Part shown: positions 53,292-63,807 of the stretch, one piece after another
Layout: each line of letters opens with the position of its first letter
How positions within the stretch are numbered: position 1 is the first letter of the stretch
DNA from: Ruminococcus sp.
GTDB taxonomy: Bacteria > Bacillota > Clostridia > Oscillospirales > Acutalibacteraceae
DNA length: 64,000 nt
Assembly: GCA_017411835.1 (NCBI GenBank)
Contig: JAFQPG010000003.1
Coordinates: 1-64,000 of the forward strand
Direction: 5' to 3'
Notes under the pieces: generated by a model
Database searches by the model: none
What the model was told of the DNA's origin: nothing
Seen by the model: the letters and a program-made list of their open reading frames with translations, nothing else
Program-made: the position numbers and the translations under genes

Positions 53292-54151
53292 TGCGTATAT
53301 CCTCAAACTGGGTTGATTATGAGCTAATTGATACCTCCTGCGGTGAGCGCTTGGAGCGTTGGGGAGATATCATACTCATCCGTCCTGACCCACAAATTAT
53401 TTGGAATACAAAACGCGAAAACCCTTTGTGGAAGCAGGCACATGCTAAATACCACCGTTCAAATTCAGGCGGTGGACAATGGCAGGTGTTTAAAAAGCTT
53501 CCACAGCAGTGGTCATTAAAATACGGAGATTTAGTCTTTAATGTCAAGCCTATGGGCTTTAAGCATACTGGCATTTTTCCCGAGCAGGCTACTAACTGGG
53601 ACTTTGCATCAGACATTATTAAAAACGCTGACCGTCAGCTTAATGTGCTCAACCTTTTTGGCTATACAGGTTGTGCGACTCTTGCTTGCTTAAATGCAGG
53701 CGCAAAGGTTTGCCACGTTGACGCGTCAAAAGGTATGGTGCAGTGGGCAAAGGAAAATGCTGTTTCCTCGAATCTTTCTGACAGACCTGTCAGGTGGCTT
53801 GTTGACGATTGTATGAAGTTTGTCGCTCGAGAACAGCGTAGGGGCAATAAATATGACGGCATTATTATGGACCCGCCTTCTTATGGTCGTGGACCGGGGG
53901 GCGAGGTTTGGAAACTTGAAGAGCAGCTTTATTCTTTTTTGGAATTATGCTCAACCATACTTTCCGACGATGCACGCTTCTTTATATTAAATTCATATAC
54001 TACAGGTTTACCTCCGTCAGTTATGGAGTATATGCTTTCTACAATTATTGTTAAAAAATTCGGTGGCTCGGTTTCTTCTTCTGAAATCGGCTTACCTGTT
54101 ACTGATTCAGGTTTAGTATTACCTTGTGGTAGTACTGCTATCTGGAAATAA
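53291..54151 (+). CDS. Class I SAM-dependent methyltransferase, RlmI-like
   Basis: 286 residues. SAM motif I is NLFGYTGCATLACLNAGA (~118), motif II VDAS, and motif IV MDPPSYGRG (~192). The fold and DPPSY motif match the PF10672 group related to RlmI/RlmK, which methylate 23S rRNA, but the N-terminal PUA domain of RlmI is replaced by a short region (~1-85). A one-base overlap with glmM points to co-expression. Exact substrate unknown. Confidence 0.85.
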   Translation: MRISSNWVDYELIDTSCGERLERWGDIILIRPDPQIIWNTKRENPLWKQAHAKYHRSNSGGGQWQVFKKLPQQWSLKYGDLVFNVKPMGFKHTGIFPEQATNWDFASDIIKNADRQLNVLNLFGYTGCATLACLNAGAKVCHVDASKGMVQWAKENAVSSNLSDRPVRWLVDDCMKFVAREQRRGNKYDGIIMDPPSYGRGPGGEVWKLEEQLYSFLELCSTILSDDARFFILNSYTTGLPPSVMEYMLSTIIVKKFGGSVSSSEIGLPVTDSGLVLPCGSTAIWK

Positions 54152-54166
54152 TAAAACGGAGTAAAT

Positions 54167-55024
54167 ATGGAATTTATCACAGCACAGAATTTAGTTTTCA
54201 GATATATTGATGAAGACGACGAACAACTGAATATAAATCAGGCGAAAAAGGTGCTTGATGATGTTTCCTTTACTGTAAAAAAAGGCGAGTTTGTTGCGCT
54301 TTTAGGTCACAACGGTTGCGGTAAATCGACCGTTGCTAAGCACTTAAACGCTATGCTTTTGCCTACAGGCGGTAAGGTGTATATCGACTCTATTGATACT
54401 TCAAACGAAACTGAAGATTTTGAAGTTCGTAGAAAAGTTGGCTTAGTTTTGCAAAACCCTGACAACCAGCTTGTCGCAAGCATTGTTGAAGAAGATGTCG
54501 CCTTTGGACCTGAAAATCTCGGTATAGAACCAAAAGAGATTAGAAAAAGAGTTGACAACGCTTTAAAAGCTGTTGATATGTACGACTATAAAAACCAGCC
54601 TCCGCATAAGCTGTCAGGTGGTCAGAAACAGCGCGTTGCTATTGCGGGTATTATCGCAATGGAGCCTTCTTGTATTGTTCTTGACGAGCCTACCGCTATG
54701 CTCGACCCAAAGGGCAGAGAAGAGGTTATCCGTACTATCAAAAAGCTGAATAGAGAGCAAGGCATCACTATCGTACTGATTACTCATTATATGGAAGAAG
54801 CGATTGATGCCGACAAAGTTATTGTTATGGATGACGGCAAGGTTCTTACCCAAGGCACGCCGAAAGAGGTTTTTTCGCAAGTTGAGCTTTTAAAACGCCA
54901 CCGACTTGATGTTCCTCAGGTAACCGAGCTTTGCTATTTGCTTCGCTCCTGTGGCGTTGAAATCGACACTCTATGTCTTCATACCGATGAGTGTATAGAA
55001 AAGCTTGTGGAGGTGCTGAAATGA
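54167..55024 (+). CDS. ecfA1: ECF transporter ATPase A1
   Basis: 285 residues. ABC ATPase with Walker [17 protein letters not shown]-loop [11 protein letters not shown], signature LSGGQKQR and Walker [17 protein letters not shown] after the Q-loop is typical of CbiO/EcfA ATPases. Pairs with EcfA2 to power vitamin uptake through EcfT and S components such as FolT and RibU. Operon order ecfA1-ecfA2-ecfT-truA is as in Bacillus. Confidence 0.95.
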   Translation: MEFITAQNLVFRYIDEDDEQLNINQAKKVLDDVSFTVKKGEFVALLGHNGCGKSTVAKHLNAMLLPTGGKVYIDSIDTSNETEDFEVRRKVGLVLQNPDNQLVASIVEEDVAFGPENLGIEPKEIRKRVDNALKAVDMYDYKNQPPHKLSGGQKQRVAIAGIIAMEPSCIVLDEPTAMLDPKGREEVIRTIKKLNREQGITIVLITHYMEEAIDADKVIVMDDGKVLTQGTPKEVFSQVELLKRHRLDVPQVTELCYLLRSCGVEIDTLCLHTDECIEKLVEVLK

Positions 55025-55884
55025 GTACCATCATAGTAGAAAATCTGTCCTGCACCTACGGTATCAAAACCCCTTTTGAACGCAAGGCTGTAAAGGACGT
55101 TTCCTTTGAAATACAAAGCGGAGATTTTATCGGTTTAATCGGACATACAGGCTCGGGTAAATCTACACTCGTCCAGATGTTAAACGGACTTATTAAGCCG
55201 ACATCGGGAAAAGTTTTTATCGACGGTACTGATATATGGGCAAACCCTAAAGAAATCCGCAAATTCCGATTTAAAGTTGGTCTTGTTTTTCAGTATCCTG
55301 AGTATCAGCTTTTTGAAGAAACTGTAGAAAAGGATATCGCTTTTGGACCATCGAATATGGGACTTAGTGAACAAGAGATAAAAGAGCGAGTTTTATACGC
55401 CGCAAAGTTTGTAGGCTTGTCCTACGATTTGCTTAAAAAATCACCTTTTGATTTGTCGGGTGGTGAAAAGCGTCGTGCGGCAATCGCGGGAGTTATTGCG
55501 ATGGATCCTGATGTGCTCATTCTTGATGAGCCGACCGCAGGTCTTGACCCTGTAGGACGTAATGTTTTGCTGTCGCAAATATCACAGTACCAAAAAACTC
55601 GTAAAAACACCGTGATTTTAGTTTCACATTCTATGGAGGATGTAGCTCGTGTAACTAATAAAGTTTTGGTTATGAATAAAGGCGAGCTTGCTATGTTTGA
55701 TAAAACTGAAAAAGTTTTTGCACGCTCAGATGAGCTTACTAATATCGGACTTCGCATTCCTCAAGTTACTAGAGTAACTGATGCTTTGCGAAAACACGGC
55801 ATTAATCTGCCAAGCGGCATTTTGACTGTAGATAAAGCAGTTTACGAAATTACCGAACTCCTTAAAAAGGAGGGCAGACTGTAA
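55021..55884 (+). CDS. ecfA2: ECF transporter ATPase A2
   Basis: 287 residues from ATG 55021, overlapping ecfA1 by four bases. Walker [17 protein letters not shown]-loop [11 protein letters not shown], signature LSGGEKRR and Walker [13 protein letters not shown]. The YPEYQLFE motif distinguishes EcfA2 from EcfA1. Forms the heterodimer with EcfA1. Confidence 0.95.
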   Translation: MSTIIVENLSCTYGIKTPFERKAVKDVSFEIQSGDFIGLIGHTGSGKSTLVQMLNGLIKPTSGKVFIDGTDIWANPKEIRKFRFKVGLVFQYPEYQLFEETVEKDIAFGPSNMGLSEQEIKERVLYAAKFVGLSYDLLKKSPFDLSGGEKRRAAIAGVIAMDPDVLILDEPTAGLDPVGRNVLLSQISQYQKTRKNTVILVSHSMEDVARVTNKVLVMNKGELAMFDKTEKVFARSDELTNIGLRIPQVTRVTDALRKHGINLPSGILTVDKAVYEITELLKKEGRL

Positions 55885-56696
55885 TGAGAGATATAGCATT
55901 TGGCCAGTACTATCCATCTAACAGCATACTTCATCGTTTAGATCCAAGAGGCAAAATCTTGATGCTTATTGTTTTTTTGGTGCTTGTATTTTGCACTAAT
56001 AACTATTACTCTCTTGCTGTAGTTATTTTTGCAGTAGTAGCGGTTGTTTTACTGTCAAAGGTTCCTGTTAGACTCTACTTTAAGAGCCTTAAAATGATTT
56101 TATTTATTGTGCTCATTACCTCGTTTCTAAATCTTTTTTACGGAACAGGTGAGCCGATATTTGAATTTTGGGTGTTTAAAATCACCCTTGCCGGTATAAA
56201 TAACGCGGTGTTTGTGTCGGTTCGTATTTTCTGCTTGATTCTTATCAGCTCTACGCTTACCTTCACTACATCGCCGACTGACTTGACAGACGCGCTTGAG
56301 CGACTGATGAAGCCATTAACTATTTTCCACGTCAAGGTTCACGAAATCGCAATGATGATGACAATCGCTCTTAGATTTGTACCACTTTTGCTTGAAGAAA
56401 CCGACAAGATTATGTCTGCTCAAAAAGCTCGTGGTGCTGATATGGAGTCGGGAAATCTTGTTCATCGTATTAAGGCACTTGTGCCTGTTTTGATACCGCT
56501 TTTTGTGTCTGCATTTCGTCGTGCTTACGAGCTTGCTGTTGCGATGGAATGTCGCTGTTATCAAGGAGGAGAGGGCAGAACCCGTATGAAAACTCTCCAC
56601 CTTCATAAGAGAGATTATGTAAGCGTAGCTATTATTATTTTAATTATTTCTGGAGTTGTATTATGCAATGTATTTCTACCGCAGGTAGTAAGGTGA
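55884..56696 (+). CDS. ecfT: ECF transporter transmembrane subunit T
   Basis: 270 residues. Starts FGQYYPSNSILHRLDPRGKI, the usual EcfT opening, followed by four to five helices and the coupling helices with AQKARGADMESG (Ala-Arg-Gly motif) and a second AMECRCY-type motif (MECRCYQGGEGR). These two motifs seat into the ATPases. It links EcfA1A2 to the S components. Overlaps ecfA2 by one base and truA by four. Confidence 0.95.
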   Translation: MRDIAFGQYYPSNSILHRLDPRGKILMLIVFLVLVFCTNNYYSLAVVIFAVVAVVLLSKVPVRLYFKSLKMILFIVLITSFLNLFYGTGEPIFEFWVFKITLAGINNAVFVSVRIFCLILISSTLTFTTSPTDLTDALERLMKPLTIFHVKVHEIAMMMTIALRFVPLLLEETDKIMSAQKARGADMESGNLVHRIKALVPVLIPLFVSAFRRAYELAVAMECRCYQGGEGRTRMKTLHLHKRDYVSVAIIILIISGVVLCNVFLPQVVR

Positions 56697-57430
56697 GAAA
56701 CCTTAAAATCACAATTTCATACGACGGTAAAGAATTGCATGGTTGGCAGATTCAAAAAAATGCTGTAACCGTACAACAACATTTTCAAGAAGCAGTTTGT
56801 CAGGTGCTCGGATACACTCCCGATATCAAGGGCTGTAGCCGAACCGATACGGGTGTGCACGCTAATATGTACGTTATCTCTATGAAAACAGAGCACAAGA
56901 TAACCTGCGTGCGACTAAAAGCCGCACTCAATCGTTATCTCCCTTTAAGTATCGTAGTAAACGATGTCTGCGAGGTCGACGATGAGTTTCACGCGCGCTA
57001 CAGCACAAAGGGCAAACGCTACGTGTATAAGATACTAAATACCGAAGTCAGAGACCCATTTTGCGAGGGCTACGCACTTCATTACAGATATCCGATTGAT
57101 GAAAAGATGCTTGATAAAGCGGCTAAAGCCTATATCGGCACTCACGATTTCACCTCATTTTGTACGCTTGATAAACGTCAAATGGGTGATTTTACCCGTA
57201 CTGTTGAAAGCTTTGATGTTTACAGAGATGGTAAGTTTGTTTATATGAGTGTGCAGGCTGACGGCTTTTTATACAATATGGTCAGGATTATGGTCGGTAC
57301 TCTACTTAAAATTCAGCAGGGAAAGCTTGCAAAAGACTCTATCCCTGATATCATAAATCAAAAAAATCGCAAATGCGCAGGGCCTACTGCTCCTGCTTGC
57401 GGACTTTATTTAGACGAAGTTATTTATTAA
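56693..57430 (+). CDS. truA: tRNA pseudouridine(38-40) synthase TruA
   Basis: 245 residues from GTG 56693, which forms a GTGA overlap with ecfT and gives the family N-terminus MRNLKITISYDG. An in-frame ATG at 56663 with GGAG would add ten residues and cannot be excluded. Catalytic Asp is in GCSRTDTGVHA (~50). Also RYVYKI and YNMVRIMVGTL. Modifies uridines 38-40 of tRNA anticodon arms. Conserved place behind ecfT. Confidence 0.95.
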   Translation: MRNLKITISYDGKELHGWQIQKNAVTVQQHFQEAVCQVLGYTPDIKGCSRTDTGVHANMYVISMKTEHKITCVRLKAALNRYLPLSIVVNDVCEVDDEFHARYSTKGKRYVYKILNTEVRDPFCEGYALHYRYPIDEKMLDKAAKAYIGTHDFTSFCTLDKRQMGDFTRTVESFDVYRDGKFVYMSVQADGFLYNMVRIMVGTLLKIQQGKLAKDSIPDIINQKNRKCAGPTAPACGLYLDEVIY

Positions 57431-57445
57431 TTTTAAGGTGTTTTT

Positions 57446-59065
57446 ATGAAACAAAAAGGTAAACGCTTTTATACAAACGACGATAAAAAGAATATAAAAG
57501 GCAAACGCTTTGCTGCCTCTTTTTCAGAGTCACAAAATGATTTTGAAAATGAAGAAGCCGAGTTTGATGTGGACGAGCCGATTAATGATGAAAGTGATGA
57601 TATAGTTTATGATGTAGCAGAAAAAGAGCAAGTTTCTGACGAAAGTTCTCAAGAAAAACCTAAGATTAACGACGCTCAAACACCTCATACTCTAACTTTA
57701 CGCGAAAAGCGTAAGCAGGTAAAGCAGGATAAAAAGCTACGAGAAAAACAGGCAAAACTTGAAAAACCTGCAAAAGAGCTCAAAACTACTAAAGTCAAAG
57801 ACAAAAAGTCTGTTGAACCAAAACCTAAGCGTAGAATAAGCACAAAGCGCGAGGTTTTATCATACGAAGATATGCCGCTTGATGACAGCGCTCGTAGCAG
57901 TTTTAATAAAATTTCTAATAGCATTAAGAATAACAGAAAGAAGATAGTTCTTTCCTTTATTATTCTTTGCGTTTTGGTGTTAGCTGTTGTATGTGTCGCT
58001 AACCGCGATCGTCTTACTTTTTCTAATTTTAAAAACTTTATTGAATACGGAATATTGAATAAGGATAAGGAAGAGCAGTTTCCGATAAGTACAGATGGCG
58101 ATGTTATTAATAACGGTAACTTTAATCGTATCGGCAATAATATTGTTTATGCTTCAGATACCAGGTTTGTTACTCTTAATAACTACGGAAGAACAATCTA
58201 CAGCTACCAGCAGACATTTTCAAGTCCGGTGTTGACGCTTGCGTGTGATTGTGATTTATCTCTTGTGTATGATTTAGGTGGTAAGGAGTTTGCTATCAAC
58301 ACTCTTGACAGCACCATTTATACAGGCGAAGCACAGGACAACATTTTGGTTGCAGACATTTCTAAATCAGGTGTTTATGCACTGGTTACTGCTAAGGATG
58401 GCTATTTATCAAAGCTGTATGTTTATAGCAAAGACAATAAGCAGATTTTTGCCTATTCCTTTGCTGATTATTACATCACCTCTGTTTCTCTTAATTCAAA
58501 AGGAACAACGGCTGTGTTAAGCGGTATTTCTGCCCACGACGGTAGCCAGTTAAGCTCTATTTATCTGCTTGATTTTACAAAAGAAGAACCGTTGTTTTTT
58601 GAAGAAATACAGGACAACGTTGTTTATTATGTAGACCATCTAAATGATAACTACTCTTGCTTTATCGGTGAAAACGCCGTGTACACATTAAACGCCAGAA
58701 CAAGAGAGCTGAAAACCACAAACTATGATGGCAAAACTCTAACAGCCTTTGATATAAACCCTGATACAAACACCTTTGCTTTGTCGCTATCACGCAGTGG
58801 TGACGGCAGAATGTGTGATATTTATAATTTCACAACAACAGGTGTTATGAAGCACGCTATTTCTACCGATTTGATGATTACATCACTTAGTACTTATAAA
58901 AACCGAGTAGCGGCTTTAAGCGGTGATTCTATTCATCTTTTCTCTAAAGACGGAACCGCTCTGTCAGAGAAAAAAGCAGGACTGGACCCACACGCTATTG
59001 TTTTATACACTCCATCAGATGCTTGCATTTTAGGCGTTAATGAAATCAGGAGGCTTGACCTTTAA
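57446..59065 (+). CDS. Membrane-anchored beta-propeller-like protein (DUF5711-like)
   Basis: 539 residues. Residues 1-165 are cytoplasmic, very charged and low-complexity (acidic, then a Lys/Arg coiled-coil stretch with REKRKQVKQDKKLREKQAKLEK). A membrane helix lies at ~169-188 (KIVLSFIILCVLVLAVVCVA). The extracellular remainder has repeated strands such as IVYASDTRFVTLNNYGRTIYSY and ISKSGVYALVTAKDG, the pattern of DUF5711-type propellers. Function unknown; next to a CvpA-like gene with a one-base overlap, a recurring pairing in Clostridia as far as I recall. Confidence 0.78.
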   Translation: MKQKGKRFYTNDDKKNIKGKRFAASFSESQNDFENEEAEFDVDEPINDESDDIVYDVAEKEQVSDESSQEKPKINDAQTPHTLTLREKRKQVKQDKKLREKQAKLEKPAKELKTTKVKDKKSVEPKPKRRISTKREVLSYEDMPLDDSARSSFNKISNSIKNNRKKIVLSFIILCVLVLAVVCVANRDRLTFSNFKNFIEYGILNKDKEEQFPISTDGDVINNGNFNRIGNNIVYASDTRFVTLNNYGRTIYSYQQTFSSPVLTLACDCDLSLVYDLGGKEFAINTLDSTIYTGEAQDNILVADISKSGVYALVTAKDGYLSKLYVYSKDNKQIFAYSFADYYITSVSLNSKGTTAVLSGISAHDGSQLSSIYLLDFTKEEPLFFEEIQDNVVYYVDHLNDNYSCFIGENAVYTLNARTRELKTTNYDGKTLTAFDINPDTNTFALSLSRSGDGRMCDIYNFTTTGVMKHAISTDLMITSLSTYKNRVAALSGDSIHLFSKDGTALSEKKAGLDPHAIVLYTPSDACILGVNEIRRLDL

Positions 59066-59748
59066 TGATTTATGATATTATCGTCATTTTGATAATTTTA
59101 ATATCAGTTGTTGTAGGCTATAAGGTAGGTGCGGCAAAAACTCTTTTATCACTTATAGGCTCTATAGCAACATTTATGCTTGCGGTTTTTTTAGGCGATT
59201 ATCTGTCAAACCTTATTTATGACAATTTTATAAGTCAGTCTATTATCAGCAGCGTTACTGAAAGCTTATCTGTTAATGGCTCAACGATTTCAGCTAATAC
59301 ATTACCTTTGTTTGTTAGGTTTGCATTTGGGCTTACAAATACCGATTTAGAAAGCCTTTTAAGTAATGCAGTCAATGCCTTTCCTGAAACGGTAGCGACT
59401 TCGGTTGAATCAGCATTAAAGCCTGTAGTCATTTCGGTGTTATCCTTTTTGTTTACGTCAATACTTTTTATAGTTGTGTATTTTCTATTTAGAGTATTAT
59501 TGCTTAAAGTACTGCTTAGAATATTCAAATTGCCGATTATTAAAGGCTTGAATTCTATTTTAGGTGTGCTGTGTGCGCTGATTAATTCAGTATTATTAAT
59601 CAGCTTTTTGGCATTTCTATTAAAGCTTATTATGCCATATCTTAATAATGTGCCGTATATTTTTTCTGAGTCAATTATTTACAATTCATACATATTTTAT
59701 CATTTTTATAGTGGTAATATATTTAGTACAATTTTATCTGTTTTTTAA
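59065..59748 (+). CDS. CvpA-family membrane protein
   Basis: 227 residues with four or five helices. The N-terminus MIYDIIVILIILISVVVGYKVGAAKTLLSLIG is typical of CvpA/colicin V production proteins, and a loop with SLSVNGSTISANTLPLF follows. Known members affect biofilm, envelope integrity or colicin secretion, with no defined reaction. Translationally coupled to the propeller-like gene before it (ATG overlaps its stop). Confidence 0.85.
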   Translation: MIYDIIVILIILISVVVGYKVGAAKTLLSLIGSIATFMLAVFLGDYLSNLIYDNFISQSIISSVTESLSVNGSTISANTLPLFVRFAFGLTNTDLESLLSNAVNAFPETVATSVESALKPVVISVLSFLFTSILFIVVYFLFRVLLLKVLLRIFKLPIIKGLNSILGVLCALINSVLLISFLAFLLKLIMPYLNNVPYIFSESIIYNSYIFYHFYSGNIFSTILSVF

Positions 59749-59762
59749 GGATTTGAAATTAA

Positions 59763-60434
59763 ATGTCGTCAAAAAATAATGTAAAAGAAAATAAATTGGA
59801 AAATTCAGGGAATTCGAGTTTAAGCAACAAAGCGCTTACAATTCCTAATTTGATTTGCCTTATCAGAATACTTTTGATTACACCTTTTGTCGTATTCTTT
59901 CTTGATAAAGAATATGTGAGAGCGGCTGTTGTTATTGTAATTTCGGGCATTTCCGATTGTCTTGATGGATTTATAGCACGTAGATTTAATCAGGAATCTG
60001 AGCTCGGAAAAATTCTTGACCCGCTTGCAGATAAGCTTACCTTACTTGCGGTTGGTGTGTGCTTAGTTGTTATTGAGCCGTATTTTCTGCCGATTGTAAT
60101 TATACTTGTCGCAAAAGATTTACTGATGCTTATCGGTAGCTCACGAGTTGTCAAAAAGGGCATTATAGTACCAAAATCTAAATGGTACGGTAAAATCGGT
60201 ACAGTTATGTTTTATGTAACGGTAACATTTATCGTATTTTTTGAAATGATGAAAAATGCAGAAAATCCGCTTATATACATTGATGAAAAAACCGGTATGA
60301 TTATTTCTATGATTATGCTGAGCCTTACAGCGGCTATGATGATTTTCGCTTTAATTATGTATACCTTTACGTATAGGGATATTATGCGTAAAATGGAGTC
60401 TACACAAGAGCAAAGCGCTACTATTACTGAGTAA
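59763..60434 (+). CDS. pgsA: CDP-diacylglycerol-glycerol-3-phosphate 3-phosphatidyltransferase
   Basis: 223 residues. The CDP-alcohol phosphotransferase motif DGFIARRFNQESELGKILD followed by PLADK is complete (D-G-x2-A-R-x8-G-x3-D-x3-D). Four to six helices. It makes phosphatidylglycerol phosphate, the first step to phosphatidylglycerol and cardiolipin. A polar 25-residue N-terminal extension precedes the usual start, TIPNLICLIRILLI. Confidence 0.93.
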   Translation: MSSKNNVKENKLENSGNSSLSNKALTIPNLICLIRILLITPFVVFFLDKEYVRAAVVIVISGISDCLDGFIARRFNQESELGKILDPLADKLTLLAVGVCLVVIEPYFLPIVIILVAKDLLMLIGSSRVVKKGIIVPKSKWYGKIGTVMFYVTVTFIVFFEMMKNAENPLIYIDEKTGMIISMIMLSLTAAMMIFALIMYTFTYRDIMRKMESTQEQSATITE

Positions 60435-60475
60435 ATTTTCGTTTCTACGATTTATATACAACAAAGGAGATTTAT

Positions 60476-62812
60476 ATGATTTGTTCAAGATGTGGCAAAC
60501 GACCTGCGGTTGTGTTTGTATCAACAAATAACGCCGATACACAGCCAAAGGGATATTGCCTTTTATGTGCAAAAGAGTTAGGCATCAAGCCTGTTGAGGA
60601 CTTAATGCAGAAGATGGGTATGTCTACTGACGACCTAGAAACTGTGCAGGAGCAGATGGACTCGATTATGGATAATATGTCCGACCCAACCGACCTCAAC
60701 GAATTAGCCCAAACCTTAGGCGTTTCAGATATGTCCGAGATGGTCGAGCAGATGTCGCTTGACGATGTTGACGCTGATGGTGATTTTTCTCCGGGTGGTG
60801 CACCAAGCTTTCCAAATATCTTTAATATGTTTAATCAGAACTCTAATGCTAAAAATGGAGAAAAGCAGGACAAAAATTCTAAAAAAGAAAAAAACTCAAA
60901 AAAGCGCAAGCACTTATCCCTTTATTGCTACGACCTTACCAAAAAAGCCCGCGAAGGCAACACCGACCGAGTTATCGGCAGAGATAAGGAAATCGAGCGT
61001 GTTATTCAGATTTTATCCCGCCGTACAAAAAACAATCCTTGTTTAATCGGCGAGCCTGGTGTCGGTAAAACAGCAATCGCAGAGGGCTTAGCTTTAAGAA
61101 TAGCACAGGGCGATGTTCCACAGCGTTTAAAAAATAAAGAAATTCAGCTTCTTGATTTGACAGCGCTTATAGCAGGTACGCAGTTCAGAGGACAGTTTGA
61201 AAGCCGTATAAAAGGTCTTACGCAGGAAGTTAAAGATGCTGGCAACATTATTTTATTTATCGACGAGGTTCATAATCTTGTTGGTACAGGAGATGCCGAG
61301 GGTACTATGAATGCCGCTAACATCTTAAAGCCTGCGCTCTCTCGTGGAGAAATTCAGGTTATCGGTGCTACTACCTTCAACGAGTATCGTAAATATATCG
61401 AAAAAGACAGCGCTTTAGAGCGTCGTTTTCAGCCTGTAAAGGTAGGCGAGCCTAGTATTGCTGAGTCTATCGAGATTTTAGCAGGTGTTAAAGATTACTA
61501 CGAAAAACATCATCAGGTTATCGTTAATGATGATATTGTCCGCAAAGCGGTTGTTTTCAGCGAGCGCTATATCACAGACCGCTTTTTACCTGATAAGGCA
61601 ATCGACCTTTTAGACGAATCTTGTGCGTGTGCGGCACTTCGAAATAAAGAGCTCGAAACCTACCATCGCTTAAATGACGAGAAAGCAAAGCTTAACTTAA
61701 AGAAGGACGAAATCTCTTCTGCTGACGAAATTGATTACGAAGCACTCGCGACTGTATCAAGCGAGCTTGCAAAGGTTGACGATAAGCTTTCTGTTATCGA
61801 CCAGAGCGCTCTTGTAGCGACGGTTAGCGAAGAAGATTTAGCAAAGGTTATTGAGCTTTGGACCGGTATTCCTTCAACCAGAATCAGAGAGAACGAGCTT
61901 TTAAAGCTTGCTGATTTTGACGTTAAGTTAAAAGAAAAGATTATTGGACAGGATGAGGCGGTTGATGCTTTGTCAAAAGCGATTAAACGCAGCAGAGTGC
62001 AGATTTCTCCGCGTCGCCGTCCTGCATCTTTTATCTTTGTCGGACCTACCGGCGTCGGTAAAACTGAGCTCGTAAAGGTGCTGTCAAAAGAGCTTTTCGA
62101 TACTCCAGAAACATTAATCAGACTTGATATGTCCGAGTTTATGGAAAAGCACTCTGTTTCTAAAATTATCGGCTCACCTCCGGGATATGTCGGCTACGAC
62201 GAAGCAGGTCAGGTGACCGAAAAAGTACGCAGAAGACCATATTCTGTTCTGCTTTTCGACGAAATTGAAAAGGCGCATCCTGATGTTTTAAACATCCTTT
62301 TGCAGATACTAGACGAAGGCAAGCTCACCGATGCACATGGCAGAGCGGTTGATTTTTCAAATACCGTTATCGTTATGACATCAAATGCTGGCTCTGATAA
62401 GCGTGAGAACGCTTTAGGCTTTGCAAAGAGCGAGGAAGACGCCGAACGTGAAAAGGTTATGAAAGCTTTGTCTGAGTTTTTACGACCTGAGTTTATTGCT
62501 CGTGTTGACGAGATTATTGTTTTCAGACCTTTGAATAAAGACAACTTTGTCAAGATTGCGCATCTTATGTTATCTGAATATATAGAAACTCTTTTGGAAA
62601 AAGGTATTGAATTCAGATTTGACGATAAAGCGTGCGAGTATTTAGCTAATAAGTCTTGCAACGGTAAGAGCGGTGCTCGTGATTTACGCAATCTTATACG
62701 TAAAGAGGTTGAGGACAAAATTACAACCGAGCTTATTTTAGCTGGCGAGGGCGCTTTGTCAGGAATTGCAATCAGCGCAAATGATAATGAATTAATAGTT
62801 CAGTCTATATAA
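60476..62812 (+). CDS. ClpE-like ATPase subunit with N-terminal zinc finger
   Basis: 778 residues, ATG 60476 after AAGGAG. The N-terminus has a four-cysteine zinc finger (CSRC at residues 3-6, CLLC at ~28-31) in place of the usual Clp N domain, as in ClpE. A linker of ~120 acidic/lysine-rich residues follows, then AAA-1 ([13 protein letters not shown]), a short middle coil (~395-450) and AAA-2 ([14 protein letters not shown]). An LGF sequence ([10 protein letters not shown]) fits the ClpP-docking loop. It unfolds proteins for ClpP or refolds aggregates in stress. No CtsR or McsAB genes adjoin. Confidence 0.9.
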   Translation: MICSRCGKRPAVVFVSTNNADTQPKGYCLLCAKELGIKPVEDLMQKMGMSTDDLETVQEQMDSIMDNMSDPTDLNELAQTLGVSDMSEMVEQMSLDDVDADGDFSPGGAPSFPNIFNMFNQNSNAKNGEKQDKNSKKEKNSKKRKHLSLYCYDLTKKAREGNTDRVIGRDKEIERVIQILSRRTKNNPCLIGEPGVGKTAIAEGLALRIAQGDVPQRLKNKEIQLLDLTALIAGTQFRGQFESRIKGLTQEVKDAGNIILFIDEVHNLVGTGDAEGTMNAANILKPALSRGEIQVIGATTFNEYRKYIEKDSALERRFQPVKVGEPSIAESIEILAGVKDYYEKHHQVIVNDDIVRKAVVFSERYITDRFLPDKAIDLLDESCACAALRNKELETYHRLNDEKAKLNLKKDEISSADEIDYEALATVSSELAKVDDKLSVIDQSALVATVSEEDLAKVIELWTGIPSTRIRENELLKLADFDVKLKEKIIGQDEAVDALSKAIKRSRVQISPRRRPASFIFVGPTGVGKTELVKVLSKELFDTPETLIRLDMSEFMEKHSVSKIIGSPPGYVGYDEAGQVTEKVRRRPYSVLLFDEIEKAHPDVLNILLQILDEGKLTDAHGRAVDFSNTVIVMTSNAGSDKRENALGFAKSEEDAEREKVMKALSEFLRPEFIARVDEIIVFRPLNKDNFVKIAHLMLSEYIETLLEKGIEFRFDDKACEYLANKSCNGKSGARDLRNLIRKEVEDKITTELILAGEGALSGIAISANDNELIVQSI

Positions 62813-62817
62813 AAAAA

Positions 62818-62840
62818 GCGGTCAAATGACCGCTTTTTTA
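62818..62840 (+). terminator. Intrinsic terminator after ClpE-like gene
   Basis: GCGGTC and GACCGC around an AAAT loop, flanked by A residues before and seven T after. Confidence 0.88.
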
Positions 62841-62888
62841 TTTTTTCTACCGCTTGCAAAATAAAACTAACCGAATACCTTTATTTTA

Positions 62889-62917
62889 TTGAAAACGCCC
62901 TTGATTTTCTTTATTAT
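62889..62917 (+). promoter_or_regulatory. Promoter of the LytTR-DUF3021-ABC operon
   Basis: TTGAAA (62889-62894), 17-base spacer, TATTAT (62912-62917). Confidence 0.7.
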
Positions 62918-62940
62918 ATAGTCGTAAGGAGGGAACAGCA

Positions 62941-63375
62941 TTGAAATTCATACTTAATATAGATAAATCAAAAGACGAAGAAGTAATCGTCAATGCTCAC
63001 GAAAAAACAAAGCTTGTTGAAGAAATCGAAAAGCTTGTACTTAACGACACCTTCGAGCTTATCGGTTATGACAGCGACAAGACGTCTGTACTTCTTGATT
63101 TTCAAGATGTTCAGTGTTTTGTGGTTAATGATGGTAAAGTTTACGCTTATACCGATAATAGCAAATATTATGTAAAATATCGCATTTATCAATTACAGGA
63201 GAAACTGCCGTCAAACTTTATCAAGGTAAATCAGTCGTGTATTGGTAATATTAAAAAGATTTCGCGCTTTGACGCATCGCTTGCTGGTTCACTAATAATT
63301 AAGTTTAAATGTGGCTACAAAGATTGTGTGTCACGCAGACAGCTAAAAGAATTCAAAGAAAGGTTTGGTTTATAA
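62941..63375 (+). CDS. LytTR-type DNA-binding regulator
   Basis: 144 residues from TTG 62941 with AAGGAGGG upstream. Residues ~48-144 form a LytTR domain (VYAYTDNSKYYVKYRIYQLQEKL, FIKVNQSCIGNIKKI, SRRQLKEFKERFG); the first ~45 residues contain ILNIDKSKDEEVIVNAHEK but no receiver domain. Regulators of this type with a DUF3021 partner often control the ABC transporter in the same operon, as here. Confidence 0.9.
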   Translation: MKFILNIDKSKDEEVIVNAHEKTKLVEEIEKLVLNDTFELIGYDSDKTSVLLDFQDVQCFVVNDGKVYAYTDNSKYYVKYRIYQLQEKLPSNFIKVNQSCIGNIKKISRFDASLAGSLIIKFKCGYKDCVSRRQLKEFKERFGL

Positions 63376-63794
63376 TGAATAAGTATTTTAAAGAATTTTT
63401 ACGTCGTGGCCTTATGTTTTCAGGCTTCGGTCCGATTATTTTGGGTATTGTTTATTTGTGCGTTTCATATAGCGTAGAAGATTTTTCATTGTCTGCAAGG
63501 GAAATTTTGCTTGCAATTATATCTACATATCTGCTGGCTTTTGTTCAAGCAGGTGCATCTGTTTTTAATCAGATAGAGCATTGGGTTTTGCCTAAATCGA
63601 TGTTCTTACATTTCAGCTTTATTTATGTAGCTTATGTTGTGTGCTATCTTATCAATTCGTGGATACCGTTTGAGCTTATGGTGATTGCTATATTTACTGC
63701 TGTTTTTGTTGTGATTTACTTTGCGGTTTGGCTGATAGTTTTCTTATCTATAAAAATAACTAGCAAAAAGCTAAACACAAAATTTTTTGCATAA
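63375..63794 (+). CDS. DUF3021-family membrane protein
   Basis: 139 residues from ATG 63375, overlapping the LytTR stop by one base. Four helices (GPIILGIVYLCVSYS, LLAIISTYLLAFVQAG, MFLHFSFIYVAYVVCYLI, VIAIFTAVFVVIYFAVWLIVFL) fit DUF3021. Such proteins pair with LytTR regulators and may hold them inactive at the membrane. Followed after 13 bases by an ABC ATPase gene. Confidence 0.88.
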   Translation: MNKYFKEFLRRGLMFSGFGPIILGIVYLCVSYSVEDFSLSAREILLAIISTYLLAFVQAGASVFNQIEHWVLPKSMFLHFSFIYVAYVVCYLINSWIPFELMVIAIFTAVFVVIYFAVWLIVFLSIKITSKKLNTKFFA

Positions 63795-63807
63795 GAGGAA
63801 TATTCAA

